Part shown: positions 54,986 through 64,000 of the stretch, piece by piece
Position numbering within the stretch: position 1 is the first letter of the stretch
Layout of the letters: every line of letters begins with the position of its first letter
Origin: Aplectana chamaeleonis
Taxonomy: Eukaryota; Nematoda; Chromadorea; Rhabditida; Cosmocercidae
Direction of reading: 5' to 3'
Assembly: GCA_029168955.1 (NCBI GenBank)
Contig: JAPDOI010000439.1
Span: 1-64,000, forward strand
DNA length: 64,000 nucleotides
Notes under the pieces: generated by a model
What the model was told of the DNA's origin: nothing
The model's database searches: none
Seen by the model: only the letters and a program-made list of their open reading frames with translations
Translations under genes and position numbers: made by a program

Positions 54986-57900
54986 CTTCTGATGACGCCA
55001 TCGGGACGTCGTGAAAAGTGCATCTGGCTTCTGATGACGTCATCGGGACGTCGTGAAAAGTGCATCTGGCTTCTAATGACGTCATCGGGACGTCGTGAAA
55101 AGTGCATCTGGCTTCTGACGACATCATCGGGACGTCGTGAAAAGTGCATCTGGCTTCTGATGACGTCATCGGGACGTCGTGAAAAGTGCATCTGGCTTCT
55201 GATGACGTCATCGGGACGTCGTGAAAAGTGCATTTGGCTTCTGATGACGTCATCGGGACGTCGTAAAAAGTGCATCTGGCTTCTGATGACGTCATCGGGA
55301 CGTCGAAAAAAGTGCATCTGGCTTCTGATGATGTCATCGGGACGTCCTGAAAAGTGCATTTGGCTTCTGATGACGTCATCGGGACGTCGTGAAAAGTGCA
55401 TCTGGCTTCTGACGACATCATCGGGACGTCGTGAAAAGTGCATCTGGCTTCTGATGACGTCATCGGGACGTCGTGAAAAGTGCATCTGGCTTCTGATGAC
55501 GTCATCGGGACGTCGTGAAAAGTGCATCTGGCTTCTGACGACATCATCGGGACGTCGTGAAAAGTGCATCTGGCTTCTGATGACGTCATCGGGACGTCGT
55601 GAAAAGTGCATCTGGCTTCTGATGACGTCATCGGGACGTCGTGAAAAGTGCATCTGGCTTCTGATGACGTCATCGGGACGTCGTGAAAAGTGCATCTGGC
55701 TTCTGATGACGCCATCGGGACGTCGTGAAAAGTGCATCTGGCTTCTGATGACGTCATCGGGACGTCATGAAAAGTGCATCTGGCTTCTGACGACATCATC
55801 GGGACGTCGTGAAAAGTGCATCTGGCTTCTGATGACGTCATCGGGACGTCGTGAAAAGTGCATCTGGCTTCTGATGACGTCATCGGGACGTCGTGAAAAG
55901 TGCATCTGGCTTCTGATGACGCCATCGGGACGTCGTGAAAAGTGCATCTGGCTTCTGATGACGTCATCGGGACGTCGTGAAAAGTGCATCTGGCTTCTGA
56001 TGACGTCATCGGGACGTCGTGAAAAGTGCATCTGGCTTCTGATGACGTCATCGGGACGTCGTGAAAAGTGCATCTGGCTTCTGATGACGTCATCGGGACG
56101 TCGTGATAAGTGCATCTGGCTTCTGATGACGTCATCGGGACGTCGTGAAAAGTGCATCTGGCTTCTGACGACATCATCGGGACGTCGTGAAAAGTGCATC
56201 TGGCTTCTGATGACGTCATCGGGACGTCGTGAAAAGTGCATCTGGCTTCTGATGACGTCATCGGGACGTCGTGAAAAGTGCATCTGGCTTCTGACGACAT
56301 CATCGGGACGTCGTGAAAAGTGCATCTGGCTTCTGATGACGTCATCGGGACGTCGTGAAAAGTGCATCTGGCTTCTGACGACATCATCGGGACGTCGTGA
56401 AAAGTGCATCTGGCTTCTGATGACGTCATCGGGACGTCGTGAAAAGTGCATCTGGCTTCTGACTACATCATCGGGACGCCGTGAAAAGTGCATCTGGCTT
56501 CTGATGACGTCATCGGGACGTCGTGAAAAGTGCATCTGGCTTCTGATGACGTCATCGGGACGTCGTGAAAAGTGCATCTGGCTTCTGACTACATCATCGG
56601 GACGCCGTGAAAAGTGCATCTGGCTTCTGACGACATAATCGGGACGTCGTGAAAAGTGCATCTGGCTTCTGACTATCTCATCGGGACGTCATGAAAAGTG
56701 CATCTGTCTTCTGATGACGCCATCCGGACGTCGCGAAAAGTGCATATGGCTTCTAATGACGTCATCGGGACGTCGTGAAAAGTGCATCTGTCTTCTGATG
56801 ACGCCATCCGGACGTCGCGAAAAGTGCATATGGCTTCTGATGACGCCATCGGGACGTCGCGAAAAGTGCATCTGGCTTCTGATGACGTCATCGGGACGTC
56901 GTGAAAAGTGCATCTGGCTTCTGATGACGCCATCGGGACGTCGTGAAAAGTGCATCTGGCTTCTGATGACGTCATCGGGACGTCGTGAAAAGTGCATCTG
57001 GCTTCTGATGACGTCATCGGGACGTCGTGAAAAGTGCATCTGGCTTCTGATGACGTCATCGGGACGTCGTGAAAAGTGCATCTGGCTTCTGATGACGTCA
57101 TCGGGACGACGTGAAAAGTGCATCTGTCTTCTGATGACGTCATCGGGACGTCGTGAAAAGTGCATCTGGCTTCTGATGACGTCATCGGGACGTCGTGAAA
57201 AGTGCATCTGGCTTCTGATGACGTCATCGGGACGTCGTGAAAAGCGCATCTGGCTTCTGATGACGTCATCGGGACGTCGTGAAAAGTGCATCTGGCTTCT
57301 GATGACGTCATCGGGACGTCGTGAAAAGCGCATCTGGCTTCTGATGACGTCATCGAGACGTCGTAAAAAGTGCACCTGGCTTCTGATGACGTCATCGGGA
57401 CGTCGTGAAAAGTGCATCTGGCTTCTGATGACGCCATCGGGACGTCGTGAAAAGTGCATCTGGCTTCTGATGACGTCATCGGGACGTCGTGAAAAGTGCA
57501 TCTGGCTTCTAATGACGTCATCGGGACGTCGTGAAAAGTGCATCTGGCTTCTGACGACATCATCGGGACGTCGTGAAAAGTGCATCTGGCTTCTGATGAC
57601 GTCATCGGGACGTCGTGAAAAGTGCATCTGGCTTCTGATGACGTCATCGGGACGTCGTGAAAAGCGCATCTGGCTTCTGAAGACATAATCGGGACGTCGT
57701 GAAAAGTGCATCTGGCTTCTGACGACATCATCGGGACGTCGTGAAAAGTGCATCTGGCTTCTGATGACGTCATCGGGACGTCGTGAAAAGTGCATCTGGC
57801 TTCTGATGACGTCATCGGGACGTCGTGAAAAGTGCATCTGGCTTCTGATGACGTCATCGGGACGTCGTGAAAAGTGCATCTGGCTTCTGATGACGTCATC

Positions 57901-60900
57901 GGGACGTCGTGAAAAGTGCATCTGGCTTCTGACGACATCATCGGGACGTCGTGAAAAGTGCATCTGGCTTCTGACGACATCATCGGGACGTCGTGAAAAG
58001 TGCATCTGGCTTCTGACGACATCATCGGGACGTCGTGAAAAGTGCATCTGGCTTCTGATGACGTCATCGGGACGTCGTGAAAAGTGCATCTGGCTTCTGA
58101 TGACGTCATCGGGACGTCGTGAAAAGCGCATCTGGCTTCTTACGACGTCATCGGGACGTCGTGAAAAGTGCATCTGGCTTCTGATGACGTCATCGGGACG
58201 TCGTGAAAAGTGCATCTGGCTTCTGATGACGCCATCGGGACGTCGTGAAAAGTGCATCTGGCTTCTGATGACGTCATCGGGACGTCGTGAAAAGTGCATC
58301 TGGCTTCTGATGACGTCATCGGGACGTCGTGAAAAGTGCATCTGGCTTCTGATGACGTCATCGGGACGTCGTGAAAAGTGCATCTGGCTTCTGATGACGT
58401 CATCGGGACGTCGTGAAAAGTGCATCTGGCTCCTGATGACGTCATCGGTACGTCGTGCAAAGTGCATCTGGCTTCTGATGACGTCATCGGGACGTCGTGA
58501 AAAGTGCATCTGGCTTCTGATTACGCCATCGGGACGTCGTGAAAAGTGCATCTGGCTTCTGATGACGTCATCGGGACGTCGTGAAAAGTGCATCTGGCTT
58601 CTGATGACGTCATCGGGACGTCGTGAAAAGTGCATCTGGCTTCTGATGACGTCATCGGGACGTCGTGAAAAGTGCATCTGGCTTCTGATGACGTCATCGG
58701 GACGTCGTGAAAAGTGCATCTGGCTTCTGATGACGTCATCGGGACGTCGTGAAAAGTGCATCTGGCTTCTGACGACATCATCGGGACGTCGTGAGAAGTG
58801 CATCTGGCTTCTGATGACGTCATCGGGACGTCGTGAAAAGTGCATCTGGCTTCTGATGACGTCATCGGGACGTCGTGAAAAGTGCATCTGGCTTCTGACG
58901 ACATCATCGGGACGTCGTGAAAAGTGCATCTGGCTTCTGATGACGTCATCGGGACGTCGTGAAAAGTGCATCTGGCTTCTGATGACGTCATCGGGACGTC
59001 GTGAAAAGTGCATCTGGCTTCTGACGACATCATCGGGACGTCGTGAAAAGTGCATCTGGCTTCTGATGACGTCATCGGGACGCCGTGAAAAGTGCTTCTG
59101 GCTTCTGATGACGTCATCGGCACGTCATGAAAAGTGCATCTGGCTTCTAATGACGTCATCGGGACGTCGTGAAAAGTGCATCTGGCTTCTGATGACGCCA
59201 TCGGGACGTCGTGAAAAGTGCATCTGGCTTCTGACGACATTATCGGGACGTCGTGTAAAGTGCATCTGGCTTCTGACTACATCATCGGGACGCCGTGAAA
59301 AGTGCATCTGGCTTCTGATGACGTCATCGGGACGTCATGAAAAGTGCATCTGGCTTCTAATGACGTCATCGGGACGTCGTGAAAAGTGCATCTGGCTTCT
59401 GATGACGCCATCGCGACGTCGCGAAAAGTGCATCTGGCTTCTGATGACGCCATCGTGACGTCGTGAAAAGTGCATCTGGCTTCTGATGACGCCATCGGGA
59501 CGTCGTGAAAAGTGCATCTGGCTTCTGATGACGTCATCGGGACGTCGTGAAAAGTGCATCTGGCTTCTGATGACGTCATCGGGACGTCGTGAAAAGTGCA
59601 TCTGGCTTCTGATGACGCCATCGGGACGTCGTGAAAAGTGCATCTGGCTTCTGATGACGTCATCGGGACGTCGTGAAAAGTGCATCTGGCTTCTGATGAC
59701 GTCATCGGGACGTCGTGAAAAGTGCATCTGGCTTCTGATTACGCCATCGGGACGTCGTGAAAAGTGCATCTGGCTTCTGATGACGTCATCGGGACGTCGT
59801 GAAAAGTGCATCTGGCTTCTGATGACGTCATCGGGACGTCGTGAAAAGTGCATCTGGCTTCTGACGACATCATCGGGACGTCGTGAAAAGTGCATCTGGC
59901 TTCTGATGACGTCATCGGGACGTCGTGAAAAGTGCATCTGGCTTCTGATGACGTCATCGGGACGTCGTGAAAAGTGCATCTGGCTTCTGATGACGTCATC
60001 GGGACGTCGTGAAAAGTGCATCTGGCTTCTGATGACGTCATCGGGACGTCGTGAAAAAAGCATCTGGCTTCTGATGACGCCATCGGGACGTCGTGAAAAG
60101 TGCATCTGGCTTCTGACGACATTGTCAGGACGTCGTGAAAAGTGCTTCTGGCTTCTGATGACGTCATCGGCACGTCATGAAAAGTGCATATGGCTTCTAA
60201 TGACGTCATCGGGACGTCGTGAAAAGTGCATCTGGCTTCTGATGACGTCATCGGGACGTCGTGAAAAGTGCATCTGGCTTCTGATGACGCCATCGGGACG
60301 TCGTGAAAAGTGCATCTGGCTTCTGATGACGTCATCGGGACGTCGTGAAAAGTGCATCTGGCTTCTAATGACGTCATCGGGACGTCGTGAAAAGTGCATC
60401 TGGCTTCTGATGACGTCATCGGGACGCCGTGAAAAGTGCATCTGGCTTCTGATGACGTCATCGGGACGTCGTGAAAAGTGCATCTGGCTTCTGATGACGT
60501 CATCGGGACGTCGTGAAAAGTGCATCTGGCTTCTGATGACGTCATCGGGACGTCGTGAAAAGTGCATCTGGCTTCTGATGACGTCATCGGGACGTCGTGA
60601 AAAGTGCATCTGGCTTCTGATTACGCCATCGGGACGTCGTGAAAAGTGCATCTGGCTTCTGATGACGTCATCGGGACGTCGTGAAAAGTGCATCTGGCTT
60701 CTGATGACGTCATCGGGACGTCGTGAAAAGTGCATCTGGCTTCTGATGACGTCATCGGGACGTCGTGAGAAGTGCATCTGGCTTGTGATGCCGTCATCGG
60801 GACGTCGTGAAAAGTGCATCTGGCTTCTGATGACGTCATCGGGACGTCGTGAAAAGTGCATCTGGCTTCTGATGACATCTTCGGGACGTCGTGAAAAGTG

Positions 60901-61060
60901 CATCTGGCTTCTGATGACGTCATCGGGACGTCGTGAAAAGTGCATCTGGCTTCTGATGACGTCATCGGGACGTCGTGAAAAGTGCATCTGGCTTCTGATG
61001 ACGTCGTCGGGACGTCGTGAAAAGTTCATCTGGCTTCTGATGACGTCATCGGGACGTCGT

Positions 61061-62265
61061 TAAAAGTGCATCTGGCTTCTGATTACGCCATCGGGACGTC
61101 GTGAAAAGTGCATCTGGCTTCTGATGACGTCATCGGGACGTCGTGAAAAGTGCATCTGGCTTCTGATGACGTCATCGGGACGTCGTGAAAAGTGCATCTG
61201 GCTTCTGATGACGTCATCGGGACGTCGTGAAAAGTGCATCTGGCTTCTGATGACGTCATCGGGACGTCGTGAAAAGTGCATCTGGCTTCTGATGACGTCA
61301 TCGGGGCGTCGTGAAAAGTGCATCTGGCTTCTGGTGACGTCATCGGGACGTCGTAAAATTGCATCCGGCTTCTGATGACGTCATCGGGACGTCGTGAAAA
61401 GTGCATCTGGCTTCTGATGACGTCATCGGGACGTCGTGAAAAGTGCATCTGGCTTCTGATGACGTCATCGGGACGTCGTGAAAAGTGCATCTGGCTTCTG
61501 ATGACGTCATCGGGACGTCGTGAAAAGTGCATCTGGCTTCTGATGACGTCATCGGGACGTCGTGAAAAGTGCATCTGGCTTCTGATGACGCCATCGGGAC
61601 GTCGTGAAAAGTGCATCTGGCTTCTGATGACGTCATCGGGACGTCGTGAAAAGTGCATCTGGCTTCTGATGACGTCATCGGGACGTCGTGAAAAGTGCAT
61701 CTGGCTTCTGATGACGTCATCGGGACGTCGTGAAAAGTGCATCTGGCTTCTGATGACGTCATCGGGACGTCGTTAAAAGTGCATCTGGCTTCTGATTACG
61801 CCATCGGGACGTCGTGAAAAGTGCATCTGGCTTCTGATGACGTCATCGGGACGTCGTGAAAAGTGCATCTGGCTTCTGATGACGTCATCGGGACGTCGTG
61901 AAAAGTGCATCTGGCTTCTGATGACGTCATCGGGACGTCGTGAAAAGTGCATCTGGCTTCTGATGACGTCATCGGGACGTCGTTAAAAGTGCATCTGGCT
62001 TCTGATTACGCCATCGGGACGTCGTGAAAAGTGCATCTGGCTTCTGATGACGTCATCGGGACGTCGTGAAAAGTGCATCTGGCTTCTGATGACGTCATCG
62101 GGACGTCGTGAAAAGTGCATCTGGCTTCTGATGACGTCATCGGGACGTCGTGAAAAGTGCATCTGGCATCTGATGACGTCATCGGGACGTCGTGAAAAGT
62201 GCATCTGGCTTCTGATGACGTCATCGGGACGTCGTTAAAAGTGCATCTGGCTTCTGATTACGCCA
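61061..62265 (+). repeat. Terminal GTTAAAAG / ATTACGCC block series
   Basis: A unit ending GTCGTTAAAAG followed by one starting ATTACGCC occurs four times near the right end, at about 61,061, 61,773, 61,983 and 62,235. Between these lie runs of consensus units. Spacings are 17 units (one of them 41 bp), then 5, then 6. A GGCATCTGATGACG variant at 62,165 recurs at 38,779 and 50,957, beside the same TTAAAA/ATTACGCC pair each time. Short blocks have therefore been copied both locally and over more than 20 kb. Confidence 0.75.
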
Positions 62266-62369
62266 TCGGGACGTCGTGAAAAGTGCATCTGGCTTCTGAT
62301 GACGTCATCGGGACGTCGTGAAAAGTGCATCTGCCTTCTGATGACGTCATCGGAACGTCGTGAAAAGTG

Positions 62370-62430
62370 GTTTCCAGCGAAATTTATACCAGTTGGTGCA
62401 CTTCCAACCGTTTTAGAATCTATGTTTGTG
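62370..62430. other. Array edge, start of unique flank
   Basis: The satellite stops abruptly inside a unit, and unrelated sequence starting GTTTCCAGCG follows. Units remain close to consensus up to the edge, with no gradual decay. Confidence 0.85.
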
Positions 62431-62432
62431 TA

Positions 62433-63155
62433 GCTGCTGCGGAGTTCTCTGGAACGAGTTATGGCGGGTTTCCTCAGGTATGTAAGGGTTTCCATCCGGC
62501 AATTTGAAGGGTGCTCAGAAAATTTGTTTCCGACTAAGCTCAGAATTTTTCCTAGGAGTAATTCGGGGTCCTGAACACGAATCTGATGCCTGTTATTCAG
62601 AGGCTTACTGTAGGCTACGGTGGACATTATGCTATTAAACTAGCGTACCCAACCGTAGTAATGACAAGTGGACTTCAAGGGGGGGGGTCTGGGGGTTCTT
62701 GTTCAGCTCCCCCAGACCCCACCCCTTCCAAGAAAATCTCTTTTCACTCTGAGACATTTAACAAACTTCTGTATATACGGAAACTTACCGTAATCTATCG
62801 AAAATCAATGAAAGAACCTTAGATTCGATTTTAAAACTTAAAATAACCTTTACAGGGAAGTTTCGAGGCGAATGTACCATTGCGTTTTGCGTTTCGTTAT
62901 CGATTCCCCCAGAAAATTTTCCGGCGATAGTGTTCGAGCAGAACATGTCGAAATTGCCCGAAAAATCGACATTCGGACCACAATTTCTTGTTCAGTTTTC
63001 ATTTCGTGTTGATAACCTCCAGGAATAAGTTTCGAGCCAAATCCGAAACAATTTTCCTGAACACCGTGAAAATTTCCTGGAGGGTGGGTATGCCCTTACC
63101 TTAGCGCCCGACTGAGGAAGCCTGCTCGACTCGGTTTAGATAACTCCGCAGCAGC
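62433..63155. mobile_element. TA-flanked element with degenerate inverted repeats
   Basis: The ends are inverted copies: GCTGCTGCGGAGTT at 62,433-62,446 and AACTCCGCAGCAGC at 63,142-63,155. Similarity continues inward with gaps, reaching CTTCCTCAG on the right and TTTCCTCAG on the left (about 45 bp, roughly 75 percent alike by eye). It may extend further through TAAGGG. Each end is bordered by TA (62,431-62,432 and 63,156-63,157), as expected of a Tc1/mariner-type insertion. No transposase-length frame is present, so it would be non-autonomous and old. The interior holds the GC-rich hairpin listed separately. Confidence 0.6.
62679..62725 (+). repeat. G-run and GC-rich hairpin
   Basis: A run of nine G (62,679-62,687) opens a 12-bp perfect stem, GGGGTCTGGGGG at 62,684-62,695 against CCCCCAGACCCC at 62,709-62,720, with a 13-base loop. 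It could be extended past a bulged A by the following CCCC. It is a hairpin, not a clear transcription terminator, because no T run follows. Confidence 0.65.
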
Positions 63156-63442
63156 TATATATACTCTGTTTATCTTGATTTGCACAAAACACGGTCCGCC
63201 AATAGTCCTCTAATTGGCCCGCTAGTACCGTAGTGTACGTCCACGACGCGTTCTCGGCAGACCCGGGTGTGTCCCCGGTGTGCAGAGCAATCGATTCGTC
63301 AATACCGTCATTCGGCCACCCACCCTGCCACCCGGGTCTGCCGAGAACGCGTCGTGGACGTACACTACGGTACTAGCGGGCCAATTAGAGAACTATTGGC
63401 GGACCGTGTTTTGTGCAATTCAAGATAAACAGAGTATATATA
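63156..63442. mobile_element. Palindromic foldback element (MITE-like)
   Basis: Two 114-bp arms, 63,156-63,269 and 63,329-63,442, are inverted copies with only two mismatches (GATTTG against GAATTG, and AGTCCTC against AGTTCTC). They enclose a 59-bp spacer. The arms run from TATATATACTCTG to GACCCGGGTG. The outer ends are TA repeats, so a TA target duplication is likely but its exact length is ambiguous. There is no coding capacity. Long near-perfect palindromes of this size are typical foldback MITEs, and a transcript would form a hairpin of more than 110 bp. It abuts the preceding TA-flanked element and shares the same TA. Confidence 0.85.
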
Positions 63443-64000
63443 TCTAACCAATGACATTCGTTAGTTGTCCCCAAAAGCTGGCAGCAAGCTGTTGAAAAAC
63501 TTCAGAGAAGCGCTGTCCGCAGCCCAGCTTGGAAGTGTGATGAAATATGCTGCACCGACTAACATCGTAGCTAGATACCTACAGCAAACATCAAATATGT
63601 TTGTAACGATTCCATCCCGAGTCAGATGACTGCTATGAGTTTCACATTGAAAGGAGTTTGCGATCAATTGTGGATCCCCAGTCAGTACAAAGACGACTTA
63701 AGAGGTTCTACACTATGACGAAGATCGAGCATCCATCTTCGTGCAGAACTTTTCGACCAGTGTTGTTCGACACCGTAAAAACTGCATAGGCTTTCTGTCG
63801 CGAAAGTGAATCTCCCATGAAGCTACTGCGCTACTGACTTAGACCTCTGGCTGGGAATGGATTCCCCGCCCACCTTCTAGTCTTTCGGCCTTTCGCTGCG
63901 ACTGTGGGAGGTCGATGACGAGCAAATGGTGTGGGAACCCACCCCCAAATATTTGAAGGAGAGCCGCCACTACTGCGGCTTAGGCAGCGTGCACAACTCC
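63443..64000. other. Right flank, no feature recognised
   Basis: Mixed-composition sequence without satellite units. No open frame longer than 68 codons shows a recognisable motif, and I find no tRNA or rRNA sequence. It may be intron, intergenic DNA or decayed repeat. Poly-C patches (CCCACCCCC near 63,939) resemble the C-rich patch near 62,709 only in composition. Confidence 0.5.

Larger units (their letters stand above)
32958..62369 (+). repeat. 42-bp tandem satellite array, right arm (domain D)
   Basis: About 700 head-to-tail units in the same orientation as the left arm, with unit length kept over many kilobases. Variants typical of this arm are GACGACATCATC, GACATAATCGGG, GACTACATCATCGGGACGCCG, GTCATGAAAAG, CTTCTAATGACG, GTCGTTAAAAG and ATTACGCC. 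Long nearly perfect consensus runs lie at about 37,390-38,020, 41,730-42,470, 48,310-48,790 and 49,970-50,580. Between about 53.1 and 58.6 kb, modules otherwise typical of the left arm appear, so the arms are not fully separate lineages. The last unit breaks off after GTGAAAAGTG at 62,369. Confidence 0.97.

Noticed and set aside
1..62369. Telomeric repeat
   Set aside because: The unit is long, not a short G-rich telomere motif, and the array ends in ordinary sequence on the right; a subtelomeric position cannot be judged.
62235..62627. 130-codon minus-strand frame crossing the array edge
   Set aside because: Its C-terminal third is satellite and the rest overlaps the inverted repeat of a mobile element; no family recognised.
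63461..63667. 68-codon minus-strand frame in the right flank
   Set aside because: Short, with no recognised motif and no supporting signals.

Overview
This window is almost entirely one eukaryotic satellite array. A 42-bp unit is repeated head to tail from the left edge to position 62,369, interrupted once at 30,789-32,957. That gives about 60.2 kb of array, or roughly 1,430 units. The consensus unit is GATGACGTCATC, then GGGACGTCGTG, then AAAAGTGCATCTGGCTTCT (22 of 42 bases are G or C). I find no protein-coding or RNA gene I can support. The many long open frames arise because 42 is divisible by 3 and three of the unit's six frames lack a stop. The array size, hAT-type and TA-flanked elements, a palindromic MITE and the absence of genes point to a eukaryote. 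An invertebrate such as a nematode would fit, but nothing here fixes the lineage.

Layout. 1-6,072: satellite domain A, close to consensus and open at the window edge. 6,073-9,200: domain B, full of single-base insertions and deletions. 9,201-30,788: domain C, rich in units whose palindrome carries GACGCC or GACGACG. 30,789-32,957: a 2,169-bp non-satellite insertion with CAGG...CCTG ends and an exact 8-bp target-site duplication, read here as a non-autonomous hAT-like transposon. 32,958-62,369: domain D, with its own variants (GACATCATC, CTACATC, GTCATGAAAAG). 62,370-64,000: unique-looking flank with a TA-flanked inverted-repeat element (62,433-63,155) abutting a near-perfect 287-bp palindrome (63,156-63,442), then about 560 bp with nothing recognisable.

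The main biological point is inside the unit. Its 12-bp palindrome GATGACGTCATC contains TGACGTCA, the full cAMP-response element (CRE) bound by CREB/ATF-type bZIP dimers. It recurs every 42 bp, four turns of B-DNA, so successive sites face the same side of the helix. The window therefore holds many hundreds of phased full-consensus bZIP sites plus many half-site variants. The commonest unit variants fall within this palindrome and differ by domain. A bZIP sink or chromatin-organising role is inference, but testable.

Variant modules shared between distant parts of the array, including across the transposon, show that blocks of units have been copied over tens of kilobases.
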